Source: Cephalothrix spiralis (taxonomy: Eukaryota > Nemertea > Palaeonemertea > Archinemertea > Cephalotrichidae). Taken from it: 16,711 nucleotides of DNA. The notes under the pieces are model-generated. The model was not told the origin of the DNA. It searched no databases and saw only the letters and a list, made by a program, of their open reading frames with translations. Every line of letters begins with the position of its first letter. The stretch's first letter is position 1. This document shows, one piece after another, positions 10,301 to 15,339 of the stretch. The stretch covers positions 1 to 16,711 of the forward strand of contig JAUCNG010396700.1 of assembly GCA_032353305.1 (NCBI GenBank). Direction: 5' to 3'. Position numbers and translations under genes: made by a program.

Positions 10301-13020
10301 TGAGGACAAGCTAAATATCACTTAAATTTTCCCATATTTCAAGTCAAATGTTATGACAGGTGAATCATGCATGCTTTATTATACATAGTATTGATTCACT
10401 AAGAACTCAATAGACAAAAATATCTGGGGGCATTGAAATCCACCACTGCTGTAAAGAAGCTGAATGTCCCACCTGATGGTGAGACATTCAGCTTCAAAAT
10501 GATCATATATTTTATATATAAGAGAGCAAGGTACAATTAACTCCAGGTATGATAATCACCACCTGAATATCATTTTCCAATAGGACAATCACCATTAGGG
10601 TACAAAAGAGTCGCTGTGTACCGATTTATAGCGCTATCCCGAACTATGTATCTCTCTCTTCGGATTCATACCCCCCTGTAAAGGGAGACCGCCGAATAAA
10701 ACGCACATAGTCTTAGACGAGTGATGACATTTTCATCAATAAGTGGTTTATTCTACAAATAAGATAAATAAAAATCATATTTAAAAGAACATTTGAATGG
10801 TACATGATTTGACTAGAAGCTATGTGAAATGACTATATGGACATATGTTATTTTAGAGCATATTACAAGTGAATACAATTAAAGAAATGTCATCGAAGAC
10901 CTCGTTCACCAGAACTAATGGCAAACTGAATATTAACAAGTAAATTAAAATAAAAATCAACTGACATCTTTTGATGATTTATATAAGATTAAAGCTCATA
11001 AATATTTACACTTACACTATGACGAGTCCCTACTACATTCTACAATGAGGATACCCGTACAAAACACTGAAAAACCAAGATTGAACCAATAACTAAGTAC
11101 GTCGAAAATATGTAACTTAAATACAAATGGCAAGAAGACAATATTCATAATAACTCATTCATGTACATTTACATTTAAGGCTTAGGTGTAGCACGGGATC
11201 AATCTAACTTAAATATAATAGTACTCAATATTATTTAGGAAATCTTTAGAACAGAATTTCTACTTACATATAATCATATACAAATGCACCATCAAGGCTG
11301 CTTACAAGAGTGACTGTAGTTTCATATCATACACCAAATCGTTATTCATGAACCTTGAAGTGCAACAAGGAAGGTAAACTCAGGCCAAAACTGGCAGAGC
11401 CCGAACGCGTACTTTAAAATTACATAAGCTTTCAATATATACAAAAATATGTCAATTGGCGAACGCTACACCCCCCCCCCCCCCCTCACCGCATTTTGTT
11501 AGAAAACAAACTGATATAATTACTGAAAATAGATGTACATGTAGTAATTCAACTCTTATTTTACAGTCGATCGTGGGTCTCAAATCTTAATGCCTATCGT
11601 GTGGAAGCTGCTTGGAAATTGGGAAAATGGAATGACCTAGAGAATTACACAAAAATGGTAAGTATTATTATTGACATCGTTAAATATTTTCAAAATTATG
11701 CAACTGTGCAATTACAAAATGGTATCCTTAAAACGGTTAGCGATACTGAGGCTCCAGAAAATGAACAATTGTTAACGTCGTGTCGTAAAAAATTGAAATA
11801 ATTATTATGATTGACAGATGCGCGTTTTTTAAGCTAATTGTAATGCGGATTTTTAATCTGCCGTCGCTCAAATTTTTCGACAATTGGAATGAACAGAAAA
11901 TTATTGCCTATGTAAAAAGTGGAACAGTCATCAAAAGATTTAATTATAATTTCGTTGACACGTCGCTCGACAATTTTGATGAAAATGAGGACAACAAGAA
12001 TTTGATTAATGAGTATAAAAATCAACAATAATTAAGACCGAAAAGGAATTTAGAAATTTAAAATTTATTTACTGCCTAACGTTTCGAACCTTTACTAAGG
12101 ATCTAAGGATCATCATCAGTCTGATGATGATCCTTAGTAAAGGTTCGAAACGTTAGGCAGTAAATAATTTCGGTCTCAATTATTGTGGATTTTTATACTC
12201 ATATAACAAACACGGATTATTGTGTTTACATCTCTACAATTTGATTAATATTCATAATTAGTATTTAAAAATATACCTCTTTCATTACAGTCATTATTCG
12301 GCATTATAGAGTTAAACAGAGAACAATATACGTTTTGTTTATCAAACTAATTAATATTCTTTGAAACATGTAATTAACAAATTTCTTTTTATTTTAGGAT
12401 ACTTCGTCCAATAATTGGGGCTTCGGATTAGGCCGCATATTTCTTGCCGTAAAGCATAGTGTAAGTTGATAATGATACCAAATTTAAGCTAAATAGATCA
12501 TGTTAATTGCGTTCGACATTTTTGTCATTAATACAGTATTTTGCCTTTTTGTTTTTAAAAAAATGGCCATAATTACCAAAAACAGATTATGGCTCTCTTA
12601 ATGAGATCTTAACCCATATATTTATTATAGTTTCTAGGAAAAAGCTTGTTCTCTTGACGTGTTCATATTTTTATAATGTTATTATTTGTTAAATCTTGTA
12701 AAGTAAATTCTTCTTGATACTATAAAATCACTTCAGTTCATGCGAAGGACGTCAGATGACTTCTCGAAATAGACACAGACGATCCACTCGCCGATCATGT
12801 ACCCGTATGCCCGGCACTCTATATACCGATTAACGTCGGATTTACCCCAAACGAATTAGGGACAATTCAGAACTTATAATTATAGATGTTTTCTCTCAAT
12901 ACAGAATGACAAAGAATGCTTCAAACATATCGAAAATCTGAGGCTCGCGCAAATGGGACCCTTATCTGCTGCGAGTATGGAAACAGGATCATATCACCGA
13001 GGCTATGGTTACATCGTGCG
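1213..13020 (+). CDS. ATR: ATR serine/threonine kinase, middle part (11 exons)
   Basis: ATR is the PIKK-family kinase that, with its partner ATRIP, senses RPA-coated single-stranded DNA and starts the S/G2 checkpoint in the nucleus. The exons are 1213-1345, 2021-2160, 2652-2763, 3531-3668, 4334-4514, 5337-5506, 6002-6107, 7324-7474, 11567-11657, 12398-12460 and 12905-13020. They join into about 466 codons with matching phases, GT-AG borders throughout and no stop. The product aligns collinearly with vertebrate ATR over the end of the HEAT repeats and the start of the FAT domain: FAIQELL, DWSKIQKPIY, YLLPHILV, SAQTVFSILD, FLDYIPKDLLADASF, PDGVAGV, LRDATACYEQAIQL, YRVEAAWKLGKW, SAASMETGSYHRGY. 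The N-terminal part and the rest of FAT, kinase and FATC are outside the window. One linker, between exons 5 and 6, is shorter than in human ATR. The gene looks functional. Confidence 0.95.
1346..2020 (+). other. ATR: ATR intron 1 with an inverted-repeat element
   Basis: The GT-AG intron ends in TTTTTGTTACAG. It carries the short inverted-repeat element at 1586-1879. No gene is seen. Confidence 0.85.
1586..1879. mobile_element. MITE-like element with short terminal inverted repeats
   Basis: The ends AGGGTGAACACTT and (reverse complement of the right end) AGGGTGACCACTT match at 12 of 13 positions. The interior is built from repeated TCAGGGAAAA and TCAGGGAATTTTT words. Flanks are A-rich (AAAAAC and AAAAAT), so no clear target duplication can be named. 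No transposase is encoded. This is probably a non-autonomous DNA transposon; the open frame through it is a by-product of the repeat. Confidence 0.6.
2021..2160 (+). CDS. ATR: ATR visible exon 2
   Basis: The acceptor is TTGTTACAG and the donor AG/GTAAAT. The exon starts in phase 0 and ends with two bases of an Arg codon. It encodes DCSAFAIQELLLVYNI, a serine-rich loop, then LWHKFQEHIQEILTPLLNS, collinear with human AIQELLSIYD through LWRRFPEHVREILEPHLN. Confidence 0.95.
2161..2651 (+). other. ATR: ATR intron 2 with a SINE
   Basis: The GT-AG intron ends in TTGTTATTTAG. Most of it is the minus-oriented tRNA-derived SINE at 2279-2522. Confidence 0.85.
2279..2522 (-). mobile_element. tRNA-derived SINE, copy A
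   Basis: On the minus strand the head reads CTCGCAAGGTGGTAGAGAG (A-box-like, about 2510-2492) and GGGTTCGAGATCC (B-box, about 2468-2456), followed by a body shared with copies B and C that ends near GTCATCTGAC (2290-2281). Shared body words include GTGGGACGTTGTCCC and GGATAGGTCTACAGGC-type sequence. It does not form a working tRNA. Confidence 0.8.
2652..2763 (+). CDS. ATR: ATR visible exon 3
   Basis: The first base completes the split Arg codon and the donor is AAG/GTAAGT. It encodes VLQWTSDWSKIQKPIYPHSK and NWICNWTGYLITK, matching human STDWSGVKKPIYLSK and EWSASWAGYLITK, including the spaced tryptophans. Confidence 0.95.
2764..3530 (+). other. ATR: ATR intron 3 with an inverted-repeat element
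   Basis: GT-AG intron containing the element at 3162-3467. No gene is seen in the rest, which is very AT-rich around 2880-3160. Confidence 0.85.
3162..3467. mobile_element. Short element with CCCGGGGG terminal inverted repeats
   Basis: The left end is TCCCGGGGGGTCACC and the right end, reverse-complemented, TCCCGGGGGTCACTG. A 5-bp direct repeat, CATTA, flanks it (3157-3161 and 3468-3472), as expected of a target-site duplication. Inside, AAAGTCAATTTGGG-type words recur three times (about 3269, 3324 and 3398). It encodes no transposase, so it is probably a non-autonomous DNA transposon. Confidence 0.65.
3531..3668 (+). CDS. ATR: ATR visible exon 4
   Basis: Phase 0 at both ends, with acceptor TTGTGTAG and donor GAA/GTAAGT. 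It encodes VRQDKAKRVFQSCSVVIRR then NIALYLLPHILVMALI, matching human VRHDLASKIFTCCSIMM and TIYLLPHILVYVLL. Confidence 0.95.
3669..4333 (+). other. ATR: ATR intron 4; no element recognised
   Basis: GT-AG intron ending in a T-rich tract and GTAG. I see no gene or named repeat in it. Confidence 0.85.
4334..4514 (+). CDS. ATR: ATR visible exon 5
   Basis: It starts in phase 0 and ends with one base of a Pro codon at donor C/GTAAGT. It encodes ICEEIMEVLRHV, then FRHMSAQTVFSILDYICRW, matching human YAEIMAVLKH and LCQLSTQTVFSMLDHLTQW. The following loop is shorter than in human ATR. Confidence 0.95.
4515..5336 (+). other. ATR: ATR intron 5; no gene seen
   Basis: GT-AG intron. The only structure noticed is an imperfect palindrome centred on GTCGAC near 5106. 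The rest shows no recognisable element. Confidence 0.8.
5337..5506 (+). CDS. ATR: ATR visible exon 6
   Basis: The acceptor is TTTTCAG and the donor CAG/GTATGA. The first two bases complete a Pro codon. It encodes VSDFLDYIPKDLLADASF, then AYSRSLMHFEHYM and LLQEQLDFLQ, matching human RFLDLIPQDTLAVASF, AYTRAVMHFESFI and IQEHLGFLQ. This is near the start of the FAT domain. Confidence 0.95.
5507..6001 (+). other. ATR: ATR intron 6 with a SINE
   Basis: GT-AG intron ending in a T-rich tract and TTGCAG. Most of it is the plus-oriented SINE at 5628-5925. Confidence 0.85.
5628..5925 (+). mobile_element. tRNA-derived SINE, copy B (longest copy)
   Basis: The head has an A-box-like TGGCAAAATGGTAAAGAG (5634-5651) and a B-box-like GGGTTTGAGACCC (about 5677-5689), flanked by TGAATCCGGAGGTC, which copy A shares. 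The body runs to CCAGTCATCTGAC near 5923 and shares GTGGGACG, GGGATAGGTCTACAGGC and CTATTTGAGCCAGTCATCTG with copy A. Confidence 0.8.
6002..6107 (+). CDS. ATR: ATR visible exon 7
   Basis: Starts in phase 0 and ends with the first base of a Gly codon at donor G/GTTAGT. It encodes KLYVAMDDPDGVAGVMAARE, then LQEQVLAHESV, matching human KLYAAMHEPDGVAGVSAIR and LKEQILEHESL. Confidence 0.95.
6108..7323 (+). other. ATR: ATR intron 7 with a low-complexity repeat
   Basis: GT-AG intron. The stretch 6236-6513 is made of repeated ATGTCATGGAATT words. The region 6540-7320 is AT-rich with no recognisable element. Confidence 0.8.
6236..6513. repeat. Interspersed TGTCATGGAA repeat
   Basis: TGTCATGGAA recurs near 6265, 6291, 6330 and 6489, with variants such as GGAAATGTCAGGG near 6462. 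The style resembles the TCAGGGAA-rich element at 1586-1879, but I found no matching terminal inverted repeats. Confidence 0.5.
7324..7474 (+). CDS. ATR: ATR visible exon 8
   Basis: Acceptor TTTTTAG, donor AA/GTAAGT. It encodes LRDATACYEQAIQLQSNDLS, then LLRCLMDLGQLNTALVHVDG, matching human LRDATACYDRAIQLEPD and SMLGLGQLSTVITQVNG. This is a TPR-like helical pair in the FAT domain. Confidence 0.95.
8714..9258 (-). pseudogene. Integrase C-terminal exon (copy 1) with basic repeat tail
   Basis: On the minus strand this starts after a T-rich acceptor (TTTTTTTAG at 9267-9259). It encodes FEVGSKVWLRNAKN, RQGGKWEPVGNG and NGANLKLYK, the small beta-barrel C-terminal domain of Ty3/gypsy-type integrases and of Ginger transposases. 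A basic tail follows with three degenerate units of the type TPVAxVSSNxxNPKxKKK (near 8985, 8878 and 8800). Units 2 and 3 read best one frame away from unit 1, ending at a TAA at 8716-8714, so a frameshift is likely. The integrase frame stays open further, to about 8647. No DDE catalytic core is visible. It may be a decayed transposon end or a rearranged host gene. Confidence 0.6.
9054..9502. repeat. Direct tandem duplication, two units of 227 bp
   Basis: The block starting CGCCTTCTTTATATAGC at 9054 recurs at 9281. Over about 205 aligned bases I count three differences, so the duplication is young or has been homogenised. Each unit covers the integrase C-terminal domain and the minus-strand splice acceptor in front of it. 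Confidence 0.9.
9279..9485 (-). pseudogene. Integrase C-terminal exon (copy 2, duplicated)
   Basis: This is the upstream copy in the minus-strand sense. It follows the acceptor TTATTTTTCAG (9496-9486) and encodes the same domain as copy 1, with HFEV in place of QFEV at its start. Read on into copy 1, the frame meets a TAG just after the junction, so this exon lacks the basic tail. Confidence 0.6.
9486..10012 (-). other. Intron of the integrase-like fragment (predicted)
   Basis: On the minus strand the donor is AAG/GTGAGC (GT at 10012-10011) and the acceptor TTTTTCAG ends at 9486. Both flanking exons are in phase 0. Skipping copy 2 would use the acceptor at 9259 in the same phase. No gene is seen inside. 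Confidence 0.5.
10013..10084 (-). pseudogene. Integrase-like upstream exon
   Basis: The minus strand encodes HPENASNNSKKSIRRAV and ANNYK, like the helical linker that precedes the VGxxVWLRN domain in gypsy-type integrases. It ends at a good donor. Upstream there is a TAA at 10087-10085 beside a run of eight A, so the 5' border is unclear and the exon may be truncated. Confidence 0.45.
10202..10307 (-). other. tRNA-like A-box and B-box pair (degenerate)
   Basis: The minus strand has TAGCGTAGTAGG (10299-10288), a full match to the pol III A-box consensus, and GGTTCGATCCC (10222-10212), a full match to the B-box. The ends GTCC and GGAC could pair. The boxes lie about 65 bp apart and D-arm and T-arm pairing is poor, so this is a tRNA pseudogene or SINE head and not a working tRNA. 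The stretch between the boxes also reads as GTAAGT to TTTCAG. Confidence 0.4.
10456..10495. other. Near-perfect 40-nt hairpin
   Basis: GAAGCTGAATGTC and GACATTCAGCTTC pair over 13 bp. After one mismatch, CACC and GGTG pair around a TGAT loop. This makes 17 paired bases with one mismatch in otherwise featureless intron sequence. Confidence 0.8.
11471..11485 (+). repeat. Poly-C tract (C15)
   Basis: A homopolymer of 15 C lies about 80 bp before the acceptor of ATR visible exon 9. Its length may be inexact in the assembly. Confidence 0.9.
11567..11657 (+). CDS. ATR: ATR visible exon 9
   Basis: One base completes an Asn codon, with donor ATG/GTAAGT. It encodes RSWVSNLNAYRVEAAWKLG and LENYTKM, matching human RSEWTDELNTYRVEAAWKLS and VENYLA. 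Confidence 0.95.
11658..12397 (+). other. ATR: ATR intron 9 with a fold-back element
   Basis: GT-AG intron ending in TTTTTATTTTAG. It holds the fold-back at 12011-12200. No gene is seen; the open frame at 11807-12031 has no recognisable domain. Confidence 0.85.
11999..12249. mobile_element. Fold-back element with flanking 12-bp direct repeats
   Basis: The arms 12011-12043 and 12168-12200 pair (GAGTATAAAAATC against its complement), as do inner arms around 12062-12119 and 12121-12170 (TTTACTGCCTAACGTTTCG, then AACCTTTACTAAGGATC). The left arm carries an extra 18 bp and a small tandem duplication. AATTTGATTAAT occurs at 11999-12010 and again at 12238-12249, which could be a target-site duplication. 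It encodes no protein. A Penelope-like element terminus or a fold-back MITE is possible. Confidence 0.65.
12398..12460 (+). CDS. ATR: ATR visible exon 10 (63 bp)
   Basis: Phase 0 at both ends, with acceptor ATTTTAG and donor AGT/GTAAGT. Its 21 codons include NNWGFGLGRIFLAVKHS, matching human TTWSVRLGQLLLSAKKR. Confidence 0.92.
12461..12904 (+). other. ATR: ATR intron 10 with a SINE fragment
   Basis: GT-AG intron ending in CTCTCAATACAG. It holds the SINE fragment at 12749-12868. Confidence 0.85.
12749..12868 (-). mobile_element. tRNA-derived SINE, copy C (3' part only)
   Basis: It shares the GTCAGATGAC end, the AATAGACACAGAC segment and TTTACCCCAAACG with copies A and B in reverse orientation. 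The tRNA-related head is absent. This is the most diverged of the three copies. Confidence 0.65.
12905..13020 (+). CDS. ATR: ATR visible exon 11 (last in window)
   Basis: Acceptor AATACAG; it ends with two bases of an Arg codon at donor CG/GTATGT. It encodes LRLAQMGPLSAASMETGSY and HRGYGYIV, matching human AEQIVPLSAASFERGSYQRGY. The intact donor shows the ATR transcript goes on past this point. Confidence 0.95.
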
Positions 13021-13189
13021 GTATGTATGAATAATTTAAAATCCTTGTTTTGCAATTTTTTCACTTTTCAATCGGAGCCCCTTGGCCGGCGAAATGGGCC
13101 AAAACTCGATTTTCGGACCTTAGCACCAAATCTATATCTTCCTAGGGTTTTCATCCCAGCTTAATGAAACTTATACAGTTCTCTTTAAA

Positions 13190-13430
13190 AAAATTAGGGT
13201 GTCCTAAGATATGACCATTTCTCCTAAAATCTCCTAAAATCCTATTTATTTCTCATAAAATTTGATGAAAATGGTTTTTAAAAAGTGTTTGTTTGTATTA
13301 AGGAAAGTTAATAGAAAATCAAAAAATCTCATAAATTGCTAGAAAATATCATAAAATCTGATAAAATATTGCTCAAAAATATCCTAAAATTAAAAAAAAA
13401 CTCCTAATATCCTAAAATTGAGATAGCAAA
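13190..13430. repeat. TCCTAAAAT-type low-complexity repeat
   Basis: CTCCTAAAAT, ATCCTAAAAT and CTCATAAAAT variants recur about ten times in 240 bp. I found no terminal inverted repeats. Confidence 0.5.
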
Positions 13431-13689
13431 AAATGACTGTAAGGCCTGCTTATATGAAAGCATCATAAGACCATGAGCTACAATAATGCTAACACCAGAA
13501 TCCTTTATTACGCAAGATTCATATTTCGATGAAAAATGGAAACGGATATGAATAAGTTTATTAGCCTCACATCGTAACATTCCATGTGAGGCCATCGACC
13601 CTTATAAAGTAGCAAGTTAAACATACTGTATATTTGTCTTAAAAGTGGAGGCACCAACATTTAAAAGGGATTATTTTTTCAAAATAAAA

Positions 13690-14010
13690 AAAATAGACCA
13701 CCCACCACATAATAGACGTTGGGTGTCAATTTTCGGACCGAGACCGAATACACCCACTACTTTGTAGACATAAATCTCAGTTTTTGACACGTTGCGGCAA
13801 ATAAACCCACACCTTTTTAGACAAAAATTTCACTTTTATGACATTCAAAATAATCTACCACCCCAAAATGCCTAAAAAGTCCAGGCACCAAAGTCTAAAA
13901 CAAGGCCAAACGAAAAATAACATCCCTTTTCAGTCATAAATCTAACTTTATTGACACAGGCGGCAAGTTCACCCACCTATTTAGACACTAATCTCACTTT
14001 TATGAGATGG
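13690..14010. repeat. Degenerate ACCCACC/TAGACA/CACTTTTATGA repeat block
   Basis: The order ACCCAC, then TTTAGACA, then AATCTCACTTTTATGA, then a GGCGGCAA-type end recurs in at least four diverged units (about 13751, 13805, 13932 and 13970). This is an old tandem or nested repeat, about 300 bp before the INSM-like start codon. Confidence 0.55.
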
Positions 14011-14135
14011 GCACAAGAAACAAAAAGCTACATTATCCAGAGGGTATCCTAAAATATGTCTATATATGGAGATATAGTGTAAATACATCATGTCATCGCG
14101 ACAATATCAACCTGAGAATGTTGTAAGTTTATGCG

Positions 14136-14222
14136 ATTGGTTTAGCAGCTTATCGCGTAATTGAAGGCGGAGCGCAAGTGTTTGCTCAAGATAAAAGACT
14201 TAACACAACATCAATCCAGCGC
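14136..14222 (+). promoter_or_regulatory. Possible core promoter of the INSM-like gene
   Basis: ATTGG (an inverted CCAAT box) lies at 14136-14140 and a TATA-like GATAAAAG at about 14190-14196, 50 bp further on. That spacing would put a start site near 14220 and give a 5' UTR of about 85 bp. It rests on motif spacing only. Confidence 0.25.
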
Positions 14223-14307
14223 ACATTCATCCAGACTCAGCTCGGAAAACTATTTGGACTTAATTTTTTAGGACTTCTTATAATCAAAGTGAGTTAACTT
14301 TTTAAAT

Positions 14308-15339
14308 ATGCCTCGCACATTACTTGTTAAACGCCAGAGAAAATTTCTCCCCTTTTCTTATAAAAGAAGCAGTAAGTCTGAAGATGGAGAACGAAGTGCA
14401 AGTGACAGTGGCTCTAACGGGTCACCTGATTCGGGATACTCTCGAAGCCCTCCAGCTTCAGCGACGTATAGTGACTTTGATAATGTTGATGGTCCGGATT
14501 CATTTGTGTGCTCCGAGCAACTTAAAGCTTATCAAGGTTTTGTGTACACCAAGAACTTTTCACCGCTGTATTTCAGCACCTTTGATCGTTTAAGAATAAC
14601 TTCGCCATACTCTATTATCTCAGAGAAAGGGTTTTTGTCACCTTCCGAAAGACCTAGCAAGAAGAGAAGTGCATCTGGTTTATCAGAAAAGGTGAAATCG
14701 CCAAAAAAGCCAAAAGAAGTAAGGAAGTTGCAGTTCGACCAAGATAAGTCTTCACCTGTTTCTGGGACAATTATTAGAGAATTCAATAGTGAGGATGAGG
14801 GACATGTTAGTGGTGATATTGACCCAGCGTTAAATTTCGTCGAAGTAACCCCTGAAGCTAGAGCCAAGCTTGATAAAATTGAAAACAAAATTGGAGACTA
14901 TATTTGCCAGTTATGTAAAAAACTTTATGAAGATGCATTCCAACTTGCCCAGCACAGATGTTCCAGAATTGTCCATGTTGAAAACAGATGTCCGGAATGT
15001 GATAAAGTATTCAACTGTTCTGCTAATTTGGCATCACATCGTAGACGGCACAAACCAAGACCAACTAATACTCCTAAAAAAGTGAACATTCAAAATCGTA
15101 TTTTATCAATCAATATTCCAGTTCCTGATTCATTGTTCACAGATCCTTTGATGCATCGTGAATTGTGTCCATGTGATTCAGACTCTGGACCAGTTCCTCC
15201 ACATAGACGTCTTGCATCTCCACATAGTCATCTTGCTCTTGCATCTCCACACAAACGTCTGTTGGCATCTCTGATTTCTAATGATGTCATGTTACAAGTG
15301 TCATCTGTATCACGACAATCTGTAATTGTGAGAAAATAA
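14308..15339 (+). CDS. INSM/Nerfin-1/EGL-46 family zinc-finger repressor, intronless
   Basis: This 343-residue protein is a nuclear transcription repressor of the insulinoma-associated family, which drives neuronal and neuroendocrine differentiation in animals. Residues 1-9 (MPRTLLVKR) are a SNAG-type motif, which recruits LSD1/CoREST-type corepressors in relatives. A serine-rich linker follows, then KKPKEVRKLQFDQDKSSPV (133-151), as in vertebrate INSM1. The two EIN fingers are at 200-218 (C200, C203, H216, C218) and 228-248 (C228, C231, H244, H248), joined by SRIVHVENR. The conserved HKPRP comes next. No third or later finger is present, while INSM1 has five and Nerfin-1 three. Residues 255-343 are unfamiliar and His/Pro/Ser-rich. 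The Met start is fixed by the SNAG motif. There is no frameshift or internal stop. The gene is probably nested in an ATR intron on the same strand. Confidence 0.9.
   Translation: MPRTLLVKRQRKFLPFSYKRSSKSEDGERSASDSGSNGSPDSGYSRSPPASATYSDFDNVDGPDSFVCSEQLKAYQGFVYTKNFSPLYFSTFDRLRITSPYSIISEKGFLSPSERPSKKRSASGLSEKVKSPKKPKEVRKLQFDQDKSSPVSGTIIREFNSEDEGHVSGDIDPALNFVEVTPEARAKLDKIENKIGDYICQLCKKLYEDAFQLAQHRCSRIVHVENRCPECDKVFNCSANLASHRRRHKPRPTNTPKKVNIQNRILSINIPVPDSLFTDPLMHRELCPCDSDSGPVPPHRRLASPHSHLALASPHKRLLASLISNDVMLQVSSVSRQSVIVRK
15195..15273 (+). repeat. Short tandem repeat coding for the ASPH motif
   Basis: TTGCATCTCCACA occurs twice (about 15212 and 15239) with a partial third (TTGGCATCTC). It encodes LASPHSH, LASPHKR and LLAS in the tail of the INSM-like protein. 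Confidence 0.65.

Larger units (their letters stand above)
7475..11566 (+). other. ATR: ATR intron 8, 4.1 kb, with an antisense integrase fragment
   Basis: GT-AG intron ending in TTATTTTACAG. It holds the minus-strand integrase-like fragment (8714-10084), a tRNA-like box pair (10202-10307), a 40-nt hairpin (10456-10495) and a C15 tract. At 7895-7950 the word TTTTTAAGATATAGRCAAA occurs twice. I recognise nothing in 7500-7890, 8160-8640 or 10500-11460. Confidence 0.85.
13021..14100 (+). other. ATR: Start of the next ATR intron; repeats, no gene
   Basis: Begins with GTATGT. The stretch 13190-13430 is made of recurring TCCTAAAAT and CATAAAAT words. Degenerate repeats fill 13690-14010. No ATR-like exon is seen. 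Confidence 0.6.

Noticed and set aside
10560-10740. Possible LTR fragment (TATAAAT on the minus strand, AATAAA on the plus strand)
   Set aside because: No matching second copy, no TG/CA ends and no primer-binding site could be identified in the window.
11807-12031. 74-codon open frame
   Set aside because: No recognisable domain, AT-driven composition, and it runs into the fold-back element.
12087-12165. A complete type III hammerhead ribozyme in the fold-back
   Set aside because: The core words CTGATGA and GAAAC and stems II and III can be drawn, but the sequence that should form stem I does not pair, so a working ribozyme is not supported.
14324-14888. Overlapping open frames in other frames of the INSM-like gene (14324-14593 plus, 14532-14888 minus)
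   Set aside because: They are shadows of the 343-codon frame, which alone carries the SNAG and zinc-finger motifs.
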